DNA from: Streptomyces sp. A2-16
Lineage (GTDB): Bacteria > Actinomycetota > Actinomycetes > Streptomycetales > Streptomycetaceae
DNA length: 64,000 nucleotides
Direction of reading: 5' to 3'
Assembly: GCF_018128905.1 (NCBI RefSeq)
Contig: NZ_CP063808.1
Location: 4,526,001 to 4,590,000 of the forward strand
Positions 34,015-42,341 of this stretch are shown here, piece by piece. Position numbers and translations under genes: made by a program. Position 1 is the stretch's first letter, and every line of letters begins with the position of its first letter. The notes beneath the pieces were generated by a model that was not told the DNA's origin, did no database searches, and worked only from the letters and a program-made list of their open reading frames with translations.

Positions 34015-34854
34015 ATGAGTGACACGCATGTGACCGCACCGACTCAGTACATCGAGGTCGACGGCGACCGGTTCGCCTACCGGCGCTGGGGCAAGCCCTC
34101 GGGCGTCCCGATCTTCCTGGTCCAGCACTTCCGCGGGGGGATGGACAACTGGGACCCGCTGCTCACCGACGGCCTGGCCGAAGGCCGTGAGGTCATCTTG
34201 TTCAACGGGCGCGGCATCGCCTCGTCATCGGGCACACCGCGCAACCGGATAGAGGACATGGCCGACGACATCGCCGCGGTCATCCGGGCGCTGGGGCTGG
34301 AGCAGGTCGACCTGCTCGGCTTCTCGCTCGGCGGTTACCAGGTGCAGGAGGTCACACTGCGCCATCCCCAGCTGGTGCACAAGCTCCTCCTGCTCGGCAC
34401 CGGCCTCCGCGGCGGGGACCCGACAAGTGACCCCCAGGTGCCTCAGTACGCCCTGAACCCGGTCCCCAGCCTGGAGGACTTCCTCTTCCTGTTCTTCGGC
34501 CGCTCGGAAGCCGCGAAGCAAGCGGGCAAAGCCTTCTGGGAGCGCCGCCACCAGCGGGCCGACCAGGACCCGCCGAGCTCGCCCGCGGTCGCACAGGCGC
34601 AGTTCGAAGCGACCGTCGCCTACGCGGAACCGCTGCCGGGCGAGAACCCCTACGCCCACCTGAACGCGATCACCCAGCCGACGCTGGTCCTCAACGGCGA
34701 GAACGACGTGATGATCGCCTCGATCAACTCCTGGCACCTCGCCCAGAACATCCCCAACGCTCAGCTGCTGATCTACCCCGATGCCGGGCATGGAGCGCAG
34801 TTCCAGTATCCCGAGCGGTTCCTGAAGCACGCCATTCAGTTCCTCGACGAGTAA
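34015..34854 (+). CDS. alpha/beta-fold hydrolase
   Basis: The 279-residue hydrolase has the triad in [14 protein letters not shown] (nucleophile), [11 protein letters not shown] (acid) and [13 protein letters not shown] (base). It is a paralogue of the enzyme at 28119-28985. GAAAGG precedes ATG 34015. It is divergent from a TetR gene and probably induced when that repressor is released. The substrate cannot be read from sequence. Confidence 0.86.
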   Translation: MSDTHVTAPTQYIEVDGDRFAYRRWGKPSGVPIFLVQHFRGGMDNWDPLLTDGLAEGREVILFNGRGIASSSGTPRNRIEDMADDIAAVIRALGLEQVDLLGFSLGGYQVQEVTLRHPQLVHKLLLLGTGLRGGDPTSDPQVPQYALNPVPSLEDFLFLFFGRSEAAKQAGKAFWERRHQRADQDPPSSPAVAQAQFEATVAYAEPLPGENPYAHLNAITQPTLVLNGENDVMIASINSWHLAQNIPNAQLLIYPDAGHGAQFQYPERFLKHAIQFLDE

Positions 34855-35039
34855 CGCCTGCGGGGCTCTCGAAAGCGACGCACTGCGCAGCGGCATTCTC
34901 GCGCAGCTGGTCAAGGCGGCGAAATCGGCGACGCTGCGTTGGCCGGACTGTCTTCCGTTTCGACCACCGGGACGTAGAAGACTCGTTGACCTGGGAAGGT
35001 GTGCGTGTCGCATTCCGGGATCCGGTGAGCCTGCGCCCG

Positions 35040-36671
35040 CCATCACGGACCGGGCGTCAGCGACTGCACCGAAGCCCAGCTGGCGGATGGCCTCCTCGTA
35101 CAGAGCGACAGTGCGGCGCAGGTCGGTGTTCTCCATGAAGGTGCCCGGGTACAGGCGGGTGTCGTGGCGGGCAAGGATGGCGACGCAGGTGGGCTTCGTC
35201 GGTGACGACCTGACCGTCGAAGACGGTGTGACGGGCGAGCTCGGCGAGCCGGGCTTCGGCTTCCTCTCCGGCGGGGCCCGTGAGGGAGGGCCGGTTGTCG
35301 TCGGCGTCCAGTTCGGCGAGGAACTGGCCGCGGGCGAAGGCTTCTTCGGCCTCGACCTCGTCGCGGAGGCCGGAGTCGCTGGTGCCGGCGTAGCCCCGAA
35401 CATTGGATGCGCTGGTGGCGGTACTGCAGGGCGCCGGCGATGGTGCTGCCCGGGCGGCGGGCGATGAACCAGTGCCGCAGCATGTGCGGCGTCGCCTTCA
35501 CGTCTACGTCCTGGGCATGGCACCGGGCGTTGGCGTCGGCGAAGACCTGCTTCCACCCGGACATCGTCATCGGCAGGCCCCACTGGTTCAGCCACACCAT
35601 CGCCGGCTCCCACCTGCCATCGGCTGTCGTCACCAGCAGTCGGCGCCGCTCCTCCGCATCCAGGCGGCCACCGCCACCCACCGGCCCCCCGCATTCGGGG
35701 TGCGGCCGGTTCCTCCATCAGCAGCGACCGGCGCGTCGGGATGTAGAGGTCGTGCGAGCGCCCGTAGCCGAGCATCTTGGCCCGGTCCTGCTCCACGTAG
35801 TCGCGCACATCTCGCAGCACCGGCACTGGCCAGTACACCGCCCGGCCCGACTGCCCCTTGGAAATCGCGTGCGGCAGCACTGCTCGCGCGTTGACGATCC
35901 CTGACATCGCAGGCGGCAGCTGCGGCAGATCGAACACCGTCAGCGCCGAGTGCTCGCACAACCGCAGCCCCGTACGGACCATCGAACCCGCGTATGCCGC
36001 GTTCCGCGCCGCCCACCCCCCACGGAACCCGCGCCTTGGCATCTCCTTCGAGCCGAAGCCGCACAGCCCGACATTGCGCCACAGCCGATACGACTTCGGT
36101 GGCAGCCACTTCACCTCGCGTCGTGGCCCCATGCGCGACGTCTCGGCCGGCACTTGCCGCACCATCGTGCCACCAGCCCAGCCCAGCCCCGCCACGGCGA
36201 CCACACCGAAGCCGCGCGCTGACGGATGGGACTGGCCCGGACAAGGTCCTGCTCGATCGCCCACAGGTAGAACTGGTGGACCGTGGACACCTCCAGGTCC
36301 CACCTCGTGTCTTCCAGACGAGGTCCACGCTCATCACGACGCCGCCCAGTCGTCCATGGACGCATCACGCCAGTCCTGCCTGCCCCGCGCGAACCACAGG
36401 AAGTCGAAGTACGTGCGCAGGTCCCGGGCCTGTGCGGCCTGGGCGTTCCACGGCAAGACGCCAGCCACACCGAGAAACACCGGTTCAGCGCCACGTCGTA
36501 CCCGCCCGCCGGGCTGATCGGGAACGGCCGCCCCTCGGGCACCCCCAGATCGTCCAACCCCTCACCGAGATCGGCGAACAGGGAGCTGAACTCCCGCATG
36601 AACGGGGCCTTCTCGCGCGGCCACTCCAGATCTCGACGGGTGAAATACGCTCGCCAACCGGTGATCGACAT
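35040..36671 (-). pseudogene. tyrosine recombinase/phage-type integrase, multiply frameshifted
   Basis: Pieces in several phases on the minus strand make one integrase of roughly 500 residues. The start is MSITGWRAYFTRRDLEWPRE (ATG 36671), then [20 protein letters not shown] (core-binding domain). Next come [32 protein letters not shown] (around catalytic Arg), [12 protein letters not shown] (HxxR box) and [16 protein letters not shown] (second His region). The frame changes at least three times and the terminal Tyr region is not in the same phase. It marks an old integration event and is inactive. Confidence 0.75.
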
Positions 36672-37146
36672 GACGCTGGACGATAATCCGGTGACAGCTC
36701 AACAGCGCATCACCAAAGGCACGCGACAACAAGGCACGCGGGGCACGGGGCTCCGCAGACTGCCGCGGCCGTCGGCAGCCCTCGGAGCCGTCGTCGCGGT
36801 CGGCGGCCTGCTCGTCAAGCTCGCCCAGAAGAACTACGCCACCGAGGACGTCCAGACCGACGAGTCACTCGATGCCAGGGTTCCGACACCCGCGGAGCTT
36901 GAGTTCGCCGCCATCGTGCGCGCTGCCGCAGAAGACGTGGGGAAGATCATGAGTGTCTCCACGAACGGCTTCACCGTGGAAGCAAAGATCCGATCCAACT
37001 CCGGCAGGGGAACGTGGACGGCACACTTCGAGTTTGACGAAGAGACTGGTCACTGCCGCTACTCCCATCCCTACCAGGGTGCGACCGCGCCACTGTTCTT
37101 CATCGAAAAGGTCCAACGGCGACTCAGCGAAGCAGCGGCCACCTGA
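36670..37146 (+). CDS. hypothetical protein with one membrane span
   Basis: ATG 36670 gives 158 residues; GTG 36691 is an alternative start. After a basic N-terminus comes one hydrophobic segment (SAALGAVVAVGGLLVKLA, about 39-56). The soluble tail reads FTVEAKIRSNSGRGTWTAHF and EFDEETGHCRYSHPYQGA. I do not recognise the family. The tail looks like a small beta-sheet domain facing one side of the membrane. Its start overlaps the divergent start of the broken integrase. Confidence 0.55.
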   Translation: MTLDDNPVTAQQRITKGTRQQGTRGTGLRRLPRPSAALGAVVAVGGLLVKLAQKNYATEDVQTDESLDARVPTPAELEFAAIVRAAAEDVGKIMSVSTNGFTVEAKIRSNSGRGTWTAHFEFDEETGHCRYSHPYQGATAPLFFIEKVQRRLSEAAAT

Positions 37147-37178
37147 CAGCCAGTTCGGCCCTTTAGCTTGTCATTTAA

Positions 37179-37214
37179 GGTCCGGCGTCGAACGCGGCTC
37201 GAACTTGGTCGGTG
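37179..37214 (+). repeat. left-end repeat of the IS701-like element (second copy at 38027-38062)
   Basis: Thirty-six bases beginning GGTCCGGCGTCGAACGCGGC recur at 38027-38062 with two mismatches. The outer copy is preceded by the terminal CTTGTCATTTAA; the inner copy is not. Confidence 0.85.
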
Positions 37215-37291
37215 GACCACCAGACAGCCGATCTACCTAGGAATGCCCTCGTTCGGCGAGATTGCCGCACGAGCCTGATCCCGTGGCTTCG

Positions 37292-37831
37292 TCAATCGGA
37301 CGGCGTGGCCGGGGACCGCATGCCGAGCCACTGCTCGGCGTCCCAGGCATGGAACCGCTCTACCTCGGTGAACCCCAGCTTTGCCACGAGGCGCATCGAG
37401 GCGACGTTTGCGGTCTGGGTGGCGAGCACCACCGGCTCGCCGGGAAAGGCGCTGTCGAACCAGTCGAGTGCCGCCGCGCACGCCTCGGCGGCGTATCCAA
37501 ATCCCCACGCCCGCGGCAGGAACAGGTAGCCGAGATCGACCTTCCCCGCCGCAGCTGGACGATGGTGCTCCGGTTCCCTCACGAGCTGGATCTGTCCGAT
37601 CATCGCCCCGTCGAGATCGACGACGAAAGTGCCGGGCCGCCGCCCAGGCACCTCGGGCACCTCGCGCTCAAGCTCGTCCCGCGACCGGGGGCCGCCGAGG
37701 TAGGTGTGAACCTCCGCCGAAGCATGCAACTCGATGAACGCCGCACGGTCCCGGGCCTCGGACTCACGGAGCACGAGCCTCTCGGTTCTAATCGGGGCAG
37801 GTGGCCAGGCGACGGGTCCGAGCTCAGTCAT
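37292..37831 (-). CDS. GNAT-family N-acetyltransferase (RimJ/RimL-like)
   Basis: The 179-residue protein begins MTELGPVAWPPAPIRTERLV and shows the RimJ/RimL-type order: RTERLVLRESEARDRAAF, DLGYLFLPRAWGFGYAAEAC (acetyl-CoA loop) and NVASMRLVAKLGFTEVERF. It acetylates an amino group of a protein or small molecule; the substrate is unknown. ATG 37831 matches family starts although the ribosome site is weak; ATG 37885 is an in-frame alternative. It lies between the outer and inner left ends of the IS701-like element and may be a passenger. Confidence 0.83.
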   Translation of the reverse strand: MTELGPVAWPPAPIRTERLVLRESEARDRAAFIELHASAEVHTYLGGPRSRDELEREVPEVPGRRPGTFVVDLDGAMIGQIQLVREPEHHRPAAAGKVDLGYLFLPRAWGFGYAAEACAAALDWFDSAFPGEPVVLATQTANVASMRLVAKLGFTEVERFHAWDAEQWLGMRSPATPSD

Positions 37832-37936
37832 GCCGGCCAGCCAATCAGCAGGCTCGGCAGCGATCAAGACTCGCAGACCGATCAAGCCACCGGCCCAGGC
37901 CCCACCTCGCCAACGGGCCGGGCTTTACGTCAACCA

Positions 37937-37964
37937 CGGCTCCGCCAGCGCGCTGGCGGAGCCG
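37937..37964. repeat. perfect 28-bp palindrome
   Basis: CGGCTCCGCCAGCG is followed directly by its complement (37951-37964), giving a hairpin without a spacer. It lies upstream of the GNAT gene. It could act as a bidirectional terminator or protect passenger expression from outside transcription. Confidence 0.6.
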
Positions 37965-38150
37965 CTTCCATGAGAGGAGCTTCCGTGACCAGCACTCTTG
38001 ACATGCTTGGAGAGCTCGGAGCGTGCGGTCCGGTGTCGAACGCGGCTCGAACTTGTTCGGTGTTTTCGCAGTTCAGCGGACGTGAGGGCGGCCTCCGTCT
38101 GATCCTTTGCTCCGTCACAGAGGCAGAGGAACAGTACGAAGGCCGTGGTC

Positions 38151-39635
38151 ATGAGTCTGGTGTGCCCAGGTGTCCTGCGGGACGCGTTCGCGGAAGTGTC
38201 ACGCTTCCGGACGGAGTTGTACGAGTGTCTGATTGCCCGGGGCGACGCGCTGTTCGAGTTATGCGACGCCTTGTTGTGCACGGACGGGCCGGTGCGGACG
38301 CTCGTCGATCTGGCGCTCGCCCCGGAACACCGCCGCGGGCACGGGGCCCTCTACGGTGGCCTCAACCAGGGGCGGATCGACGTCGCCCGGCTGCGTCGGA
38401 TCCTGGTGTCGACGCCGCTGCCGAGGGCTGCGGACGGTCGGATCGTGCTGGCCGCAGACGTCTCGCCGTGGTTGCGGCCGGACGCCAACACCTGCCCTGA
38501 CCGGGCTTTTTGTCATACGTTCGGCCGGGGCGAGGGCAAACACCAGATGGTGCCCGGCTGGCCGTACTCGATCGTGGCCGCGCTGGAGACGGGCCGCACG
38601 TCGTGGACGGCGGTGCTGGACGCGGTCCGCCTCGAGCCTGGCGCTGACGTCGCCGCGGTGACCACCGTCCAGATCCGCGAGGTCGTCGAGCAGCTCGTTG
38701 AGGCCGGCCAGTGGAAGCCGGGCGACCCGCACGTCCTGGTCGTGCTGGACGCCGGGTACGACGCACCTCGCATCGCCCACCTGCTGGCTGACCTGCCCGT
38801 CGAAGTCCTCGGCCGGCTCCGCTCAGACCGGGTGATGCGCCGTCCGGCCCCCTCCCGCAACGAGTTCGCCCTGGCCAACCCCCTGGGCGGCCGACCACCC
38901 AAGCACGGTGGCGAGTTCGTCTTCGGCGATCCCTCCACCTGGGGCGTCGAGCAGGCCGTGACGGTCACCGACACCCGCCTCTACGGCAAGGCGACCGCGC
39001 GGGCATGGGACCGACTGCACCCAAGGCTCACCCGGCGGGCGGCCTGGATCGAGCACGACGGACCACTGCCTCTCATCGAAGGCACCGTCATCCGCCTCGC
39101 CGTGGAGAAACTGCCGTCCGGCGGGGTGAACAAGCCGGTCTGGCTGTGGTGGTCCGGCACCGGAGCCAGCGCGGCGGACGTCGACCGCTGCTGGCAGTCC
39201 TTCCTCCGGCGTTTCGACCTGGAGCACACGTTCCGCCTGCTCAAGCAGACACTCGGCTGGACCAAGCCCAGGCTTCGCAGTTCGGATGCGGCCGACCGGT
39301 GGACCTGGTTGGTGATCGCCGCCTACGCCCAGCTCCGGCTCGCCCGGCCACTGGCCACCGACCTCCGCAGGCCCTGGGAGAAACCGACCGAGCCGAACAG
39401 ACTCACCCCCGCCCGCGTCCGACGGGGGTTCAGGAACCTGCGCACGAAGACCGGCTCTCCGGCCAGTGCACCGAAACCTTCAACACCCGGACCAGGAAGG
39501 CCACGTGGCTCGAAGAACCGCGGTCCGGCCACCCGTCACGACGTGGGCCGCGTCCTTGCGACCGGCGAGGCATACAGCCGCCCCGCCCATCACAAAGTCG
39601 GCACGAAACCACGGAGAGTCAACCCCGATCGTTAA
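38151..39635 (+). CDS. IS701-like transposase
   Basis: The 494-residue protein begins MSLVCPGVLRDAFAEVSRFR and carries FELCDALLCTDGPVRTLVDL and HRRGHGALYGGLNQGRIDVA. Acidic residues lie in IVLAADVSPWLRPDA, LVVLDAGYD and the late DLEHTFRLLKQTLGWTKP (E and the YREK-like box). This is a large actinobacterial transposase family assigned to IS701. ATG 38151 has GAAGG eight bases upstream. The frame is intact. About 325 bp before it (37832-38150) hold only the palindrome and the inner end repeat. Confidence 0.85.
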   Translation: MSLVCPGVLRDAFAEVSRFRTELYECLIARGDALFELCDALLCTDGPVRTLVDLALAPEHRRGHGALYGGLNQGRIDVARLRRILVSTPLPRAADGRIVLAADVSPWLRPDANTCPDRAFCHTFGRGEGKHQMVPGWPYSIVAALETGRTSWTAVLDAVRLEPGADVAAVTTVQIREVVEQLVEAGQWKPGDPHVLVVLDAGYDAPRIAHLLADLPVEVLGRLRSDRVMRRPAPSRNEFALANPLGGRPPKHGGEFVFGDPSTWGVEQAVTVTDTRLYGKATARAWDRLHPRLTRRAAWIEHDGPLPLIEGTVIRLAVEKLPSGGVNKPVWLWWSGTGASAADVDRCWQSFLRRFDLEHTFRLLKQTLGWTKPRLRSSDAADRWTWLVIAAYAQLRLARPLATDLRRPWEKPTEPNRLTPARVRRGFRNLRTKTGSPASAPKPSTPGPGRPRGSKNRGPATRHDVGRVLATGEAYSRPAHHKVGTKPRRVNPDR

Positions 39636-39648
39636 ATGACAAGGTTAG

Positions 39649-39975
39649 AAGACGCCTGCTCTGTTGGGCTGTTTGGTGGTGCAGTCGAGGGTGCTGATGG
39701 GTCCGTCCCTCGCGATGATTCGCCGACGGCAGACAGGTTGATGCCAGAACAGACTGGAATAGAGCGCCGACTTCAAGCAAACCTAGAACGGTTGGTGGAA
39801 AGCGGTGGAGGCAGTCGCTGGCACTCCGTGACGTGACCTCGATCCTGTGGCGCGGGCGGCAACATAGCACGGGATCGCCGGTTACCGAAACCGGCGATTG
39901 TCCAGATCATTTAATCCAGTCCGGGGACGCGCCGTGCGTGCGTCCTGAAGTGCCATGTGAGGAGTCAAGGAAAAC
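39649..39975. other. 327-bp intergenic region with a hairpin
   Basis: I see no gene. ATCGCCGGTT (39874-39883) and its complement (39889-39898) form a hairpin about 75 bp before the next start, possibly a terminator or leader structure. Confidence 0.4.
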
Positions 39976-40599
39976 GTGTCGGTCCCTGCAATAGACGAAG
40001 CGGCCATGCTGTCCCCGGTACAGGTTCGGTCCTTGCTCGAACGAGTACGGGAAGACACCGGCGGCAATCAGGCCGTGTACCCGTTCCTGCTCTCCTTGGG
40101 GGCGGCGGCGCTTCAGCCCGGTGAGGCGATCGGCCTTCGTGTGGACGACGTGACCCTCCCGGAAGAGGGGTTGGGTGAGTTGCTGGTCCGTGGAGAGAGG
40201 GGCAGGAAGGTTCCTGTTACTCCCAAGCTTGCCGGTGTGCTGAGGCACTGGATCAGCAGCGCCGACCTGGGACCAGGCGATCGGCTGTTTCCCGGTGAGC
40301 AGGGCGGACCGCTGTCGTCGTCGGTCTATCGGCGGGTGTGGAGGCAGGCGCGCGAGGCTGTGCTGCGGCCGGATGAGCTGGAGGCCGGCCTGGGGGAGAA
40401 GGTCTCCGGTCTTCGCGAGGTCTGCCTGGTGGATTGGCTCAGGAGGGGGCTCTCCGCTTGGGGAGTCGCCGAGTGGGCTGGTGTCAGTGCGAGTTGGCTT
40501 GCTTTGCGGTACCCGCAGTGCTTCCGGGTGGACGACGTCGAGATCGACTGGGATCGCCTGGAAGAGATGCTGGATCTTCCGGACTCTCCCGAGCAGTAA
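39976..40599 (+). CDS. degenerate tyrosine-recombinase catalytic-domain protein
   Basis: This 207-residue protein consists of only the catalytic half of a tyrosine recombinase. ALQPGEAIGLRVDDV aligns with the Arg-I box, GERGRKVPVTPKLAGVLRHW with the beta-hairpin, GLREVCLVDWLRRGLSAWGV with the HxxR box and EWAGVSASWLALRYPQCF with the H...Y box. The box-II and box-III His positions are changed (LREV, WAGVS), so strand cleavage is doubtful. GTG 39976 follows GGAGTCAAGGAAAAC. It is followed by an excisionase-like and an integrase gene. An accessory or regulatory role is possible. Confidence 0.65.
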   Translation: MSVPAIDEAAMLSPVQVRSLLERVREDTGGNQAVYPFLLSLGAAALQPGEAIGLRVDDVTLPEEGLGELLVRGERGRKVPVTPKLAGVLRHWISSADLGPGDRLFPGEQGGPLSSSVYRRVWRQAREAVLRPDELEAGLGEKVSGLREVCLVDWLRRGLSAWGVAEWAGVSASWLALRYPQCFRVDDVEIDWDRLEEMLDLPDSPEQ

Positions 40600-40815
40600 G
40601 TTCCGTCCCGCGCTACGAGCGCGGGCCCACCCGCCGCACGCATCCCGAACATCGGCGGTCCACGCCTCGCTGCGGCCATCCCCTGACGCAGCGCCTCGGC
40701 GATGTGGTCCTACTCCCCTGACGGGGCGGTTGACCTTCGTCCTGGACCACCTGGCAGCCCGGCTGAATCTATTCGCCGGCTTGGCCTTCCACCCCCTGTT
40801 CCCGAGGACTCGCCC

Positions 40816-41022
40816 TTGCCTGCCCGTTTGCTGTCCATCCCCGCTGTCGCCGCCGCCCTGGACGTCGACCGCCGCACCGTCTACCGCTTCATCGCCGCCG
40901 GAGACCTCCCCGTCGTCGATCTGCGCACCGGGACGGAACGTTCCCGCGTCCGTGTCCCCGCCTCCGGGCTGGAGGAGTTTATCGCCAGCAGGTTGGTCGC
41001 TTCTCCGCGTGCCCGCCGGTGA
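40816..41022 (+). CDS. excisionase-type helix-turn-helix protein
   Basis: The 68-residue protein (LPARLLSIPAVAAALDVDRR, TVYRFIAAGDLPVVDL, RVRVPASGLEEFIASR) is a MerR/Xis-like HTH_17 domain as found in excisionases and small recombination directionality factors. TTG 40816 is used because GAGGA lies seven bases upstream and no better start exists. It sits 66 bp before the integrase gene, the usual xis-int order of actinobacterial integrative elements. Confidence 0.75.
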   Translation: MPARLLSIPAVAAALDVDRRTVYRFIAAGDLPVVDLRTGTERSRVRVPASGLEEFIASRLVASPRARR

Positions 41023-41088
41023 TCTCTCGCCGTCCGTCCGGTCCCCACCGTTCCCGAACGAAGGAGTAGTACCGCGTACCTGCGCAAA

Positions 41089-42177
41089 TTGAAGTCCGGC
41101 AAGTGGCAGGCGACCGTACGCAACCGGGCCGGAGACCGGTTCAGCGAGTCCTTTCCCCTCAAGGCCCAGGCGCGTGCCTGGGGTATCGAGCTGGAGACCC
41201 AGTTCGCCCGCGGAGGCATGCGCGACCCGCGGGCCGGTGAAACCGTGTTCCGGGAGTGGCACGACCTGTGGTGGAACGCCCGCATCGTCGAACCCCACAC
41301 CCTGCGGGGCGACGCGTCCAGCATCAAGAACCACGTCATGCCCAACTGGGCGGACTGGGAGATGCGGGCCATCACCCGGATGGACGTCCAGAGCTGGATC
41401 CGCTCTCTGGTCGAGAAGGGAGTCGGCGCCTCCGCCATCAAGCGGGCCTACAACCTGATGTCGTCGATCATGCGTGCGGCGGTCGACGACGATGTGATCG
41501 CGGTGAGCCCGTGCCGCAGCATCGACCTGCCGACCGTCGCGGTCAAACCGCCGCAGTGGTTCACGCCCGACCAGGCGCAGAGCATCCTCGATGAACTCGC
41601 CCCCGCCTGGCGGACGATGTGCCTGCTCGGCTTCTACACCGGACTCCGCTGGGGAGAGCTCTCCGGCCTGCACCGCCAGCGTATCGACACACGGCGCTCG
41701 CGCCTGTTCGTGGTGGAGGTCAATACCAAAAGCGGCATCAAGGAGTACCCCAAGAGCTCCAAGAGCCGCCGCGAAGTCCCGCTCCCGCCCCACGTCCTGG
41801 AGGCCCTCGAACGCCACATCCACCGACTCGAGCGTGACGCGGTGGTGTTCACCACCATCACCAAGGGCCGCTCCGGGCGCCTGCTCGCCGACAGCAACTG
41901 GCGTACGCAGACCTGGTGGCCAGCCGTCGAGGCCGCCTATCACTTCGGCGACGACGGTGAGCTGCAACTTGTCCCGCATTACCCGCCGCACTCCATGCGC
42001 CACACCTGCGCCTCGTGGCTGGTCCAGAGGGGAGTCTCGCTCTACGAGGTCCAGCATCTGCTCGGCCACGAGAGCTTCCAGACGACCCAGCGGTACGCCC
42101 ACCTCCAGCCGGATGCCCACAAGGCTGTCCTTGGAGCCTGGCAGCGAATGGAAACCCCGCTCGTCATTGCCGTATGA
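41089..42177 (+). CDS. tyrosine recombinase/phage-type integrase
   Basis: The integrase of about 362 residues has a complete catalytic set: Arg in YTGLRWGELSGL, Lys near KSSKSRREVPL, HxxR in PPHSMRHTCASWL, His in HLLGHESF and nucleophile Tyr in TTQRYAHL. The SAM-like core-binding domain spans about 45-140. The start is odd: AAGGAG (41061-41066) is followed by ACC at 41071 where family members begin M-A-Y-L-R-K-L. The first usable in-frame codon is TTG 41089, 22 bases from that site. The start may have been mutated. A strong terminator follows at 42183. Confidence 0.82.
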   Translation: MKSGKWQATVRNRAGDRFSESFPLKAQARAWGIELETQFARGGMRDPRAGETVFREWHDLWWNARIVEPHTLRGDASSIKNHVMPNWADWEMRAITRMDVQSWIRSLVEKGVGASAIKRAYNLMSSIMRAAVDDDVIAVSPCRSIDLPTVAVKPPQWFTPDQAQSILDELAPAWRTMCLLGFYTGLRWGELSGLHRQRIDTRRSRLFVVEVNTKSGIKEYPKSSKSRREVPLPPHVLEALERHIHRLERDAVVFTTITKGRSGRLLADSNWRTQTWWPAVEAAYHFGDDGELQLVPHYPPHSMRHTCASWLVQRGVSLYEVQHLLGHESFQTTQRYAHLQPDAHKAVLGAWQRMETPLVIAV

Positions 42178-42182
42178 ACGGA

Positions 42183-42215
42183 CCTTCGCCCTGTCCTCTG
42201 TAGACAGGGCGAAGG
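42183..42215 (+). terminator. terminator after the integrase
   Basis: CCTTCGCCCTGTC and its perfect complement (42203-42215) enclose a 7-base loop, five bases after the integrase stop. Confidence 0.8.
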
Positions 42216-42289
42216 CGTATATGCGCGGAACGGCGCCGGGTCGTGGAGCCGGTTGTGACTGGTCGTCGCACGCGACCAGCGGCCGTTGT

Positions 42290-42327
42290 GCCGAAGGGCC
42301 GGCCTCTGGAGAGGCCGGCCCTTCGGC
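42290..42327 (-). terminator. terminator after the large secreted-protein gene
   Basis: GCCGAAGGGCCGGCCTC (42290-42306), TGGA, and its perfect 17-bp complement (42311-42327) lie 14 bases beyond the stop of the minus-strand gene. Confidence 0.8.
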
Positions 42328-42341
42328 GTCAGTGCTGTGTG

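Larger units (their letters stand above)
37167..39644 (+). mobile_element. IS701-like element with GNAT passenger (possible transporter IS)
   Basis: CTTGTCATTTAA at 37167-37178 and TTAAATGACAAG at 39632-39643 are perfect 12-bp inverted ends. TTAG flanks both sides (37163-37166 and 39645-39648), fitting the YTAR 4-bp target typical of IS701. Between them lie a minus-strand GNAT gene and a plus-strand transposase gene. A second, tip-less copy of the left-end sequence sits at 38027, directly before the transposase. This suggests the element mobilises the intervening acetyltransferase by using the outer end. Confidence 0.7.

Noticed and set aside
39907-42120. A 737-codon minus-strand frame over the recombinase/integrase cluster
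   Set aside because: Antisense to genes with clear catalytic motifs; no family resemblance of its own.
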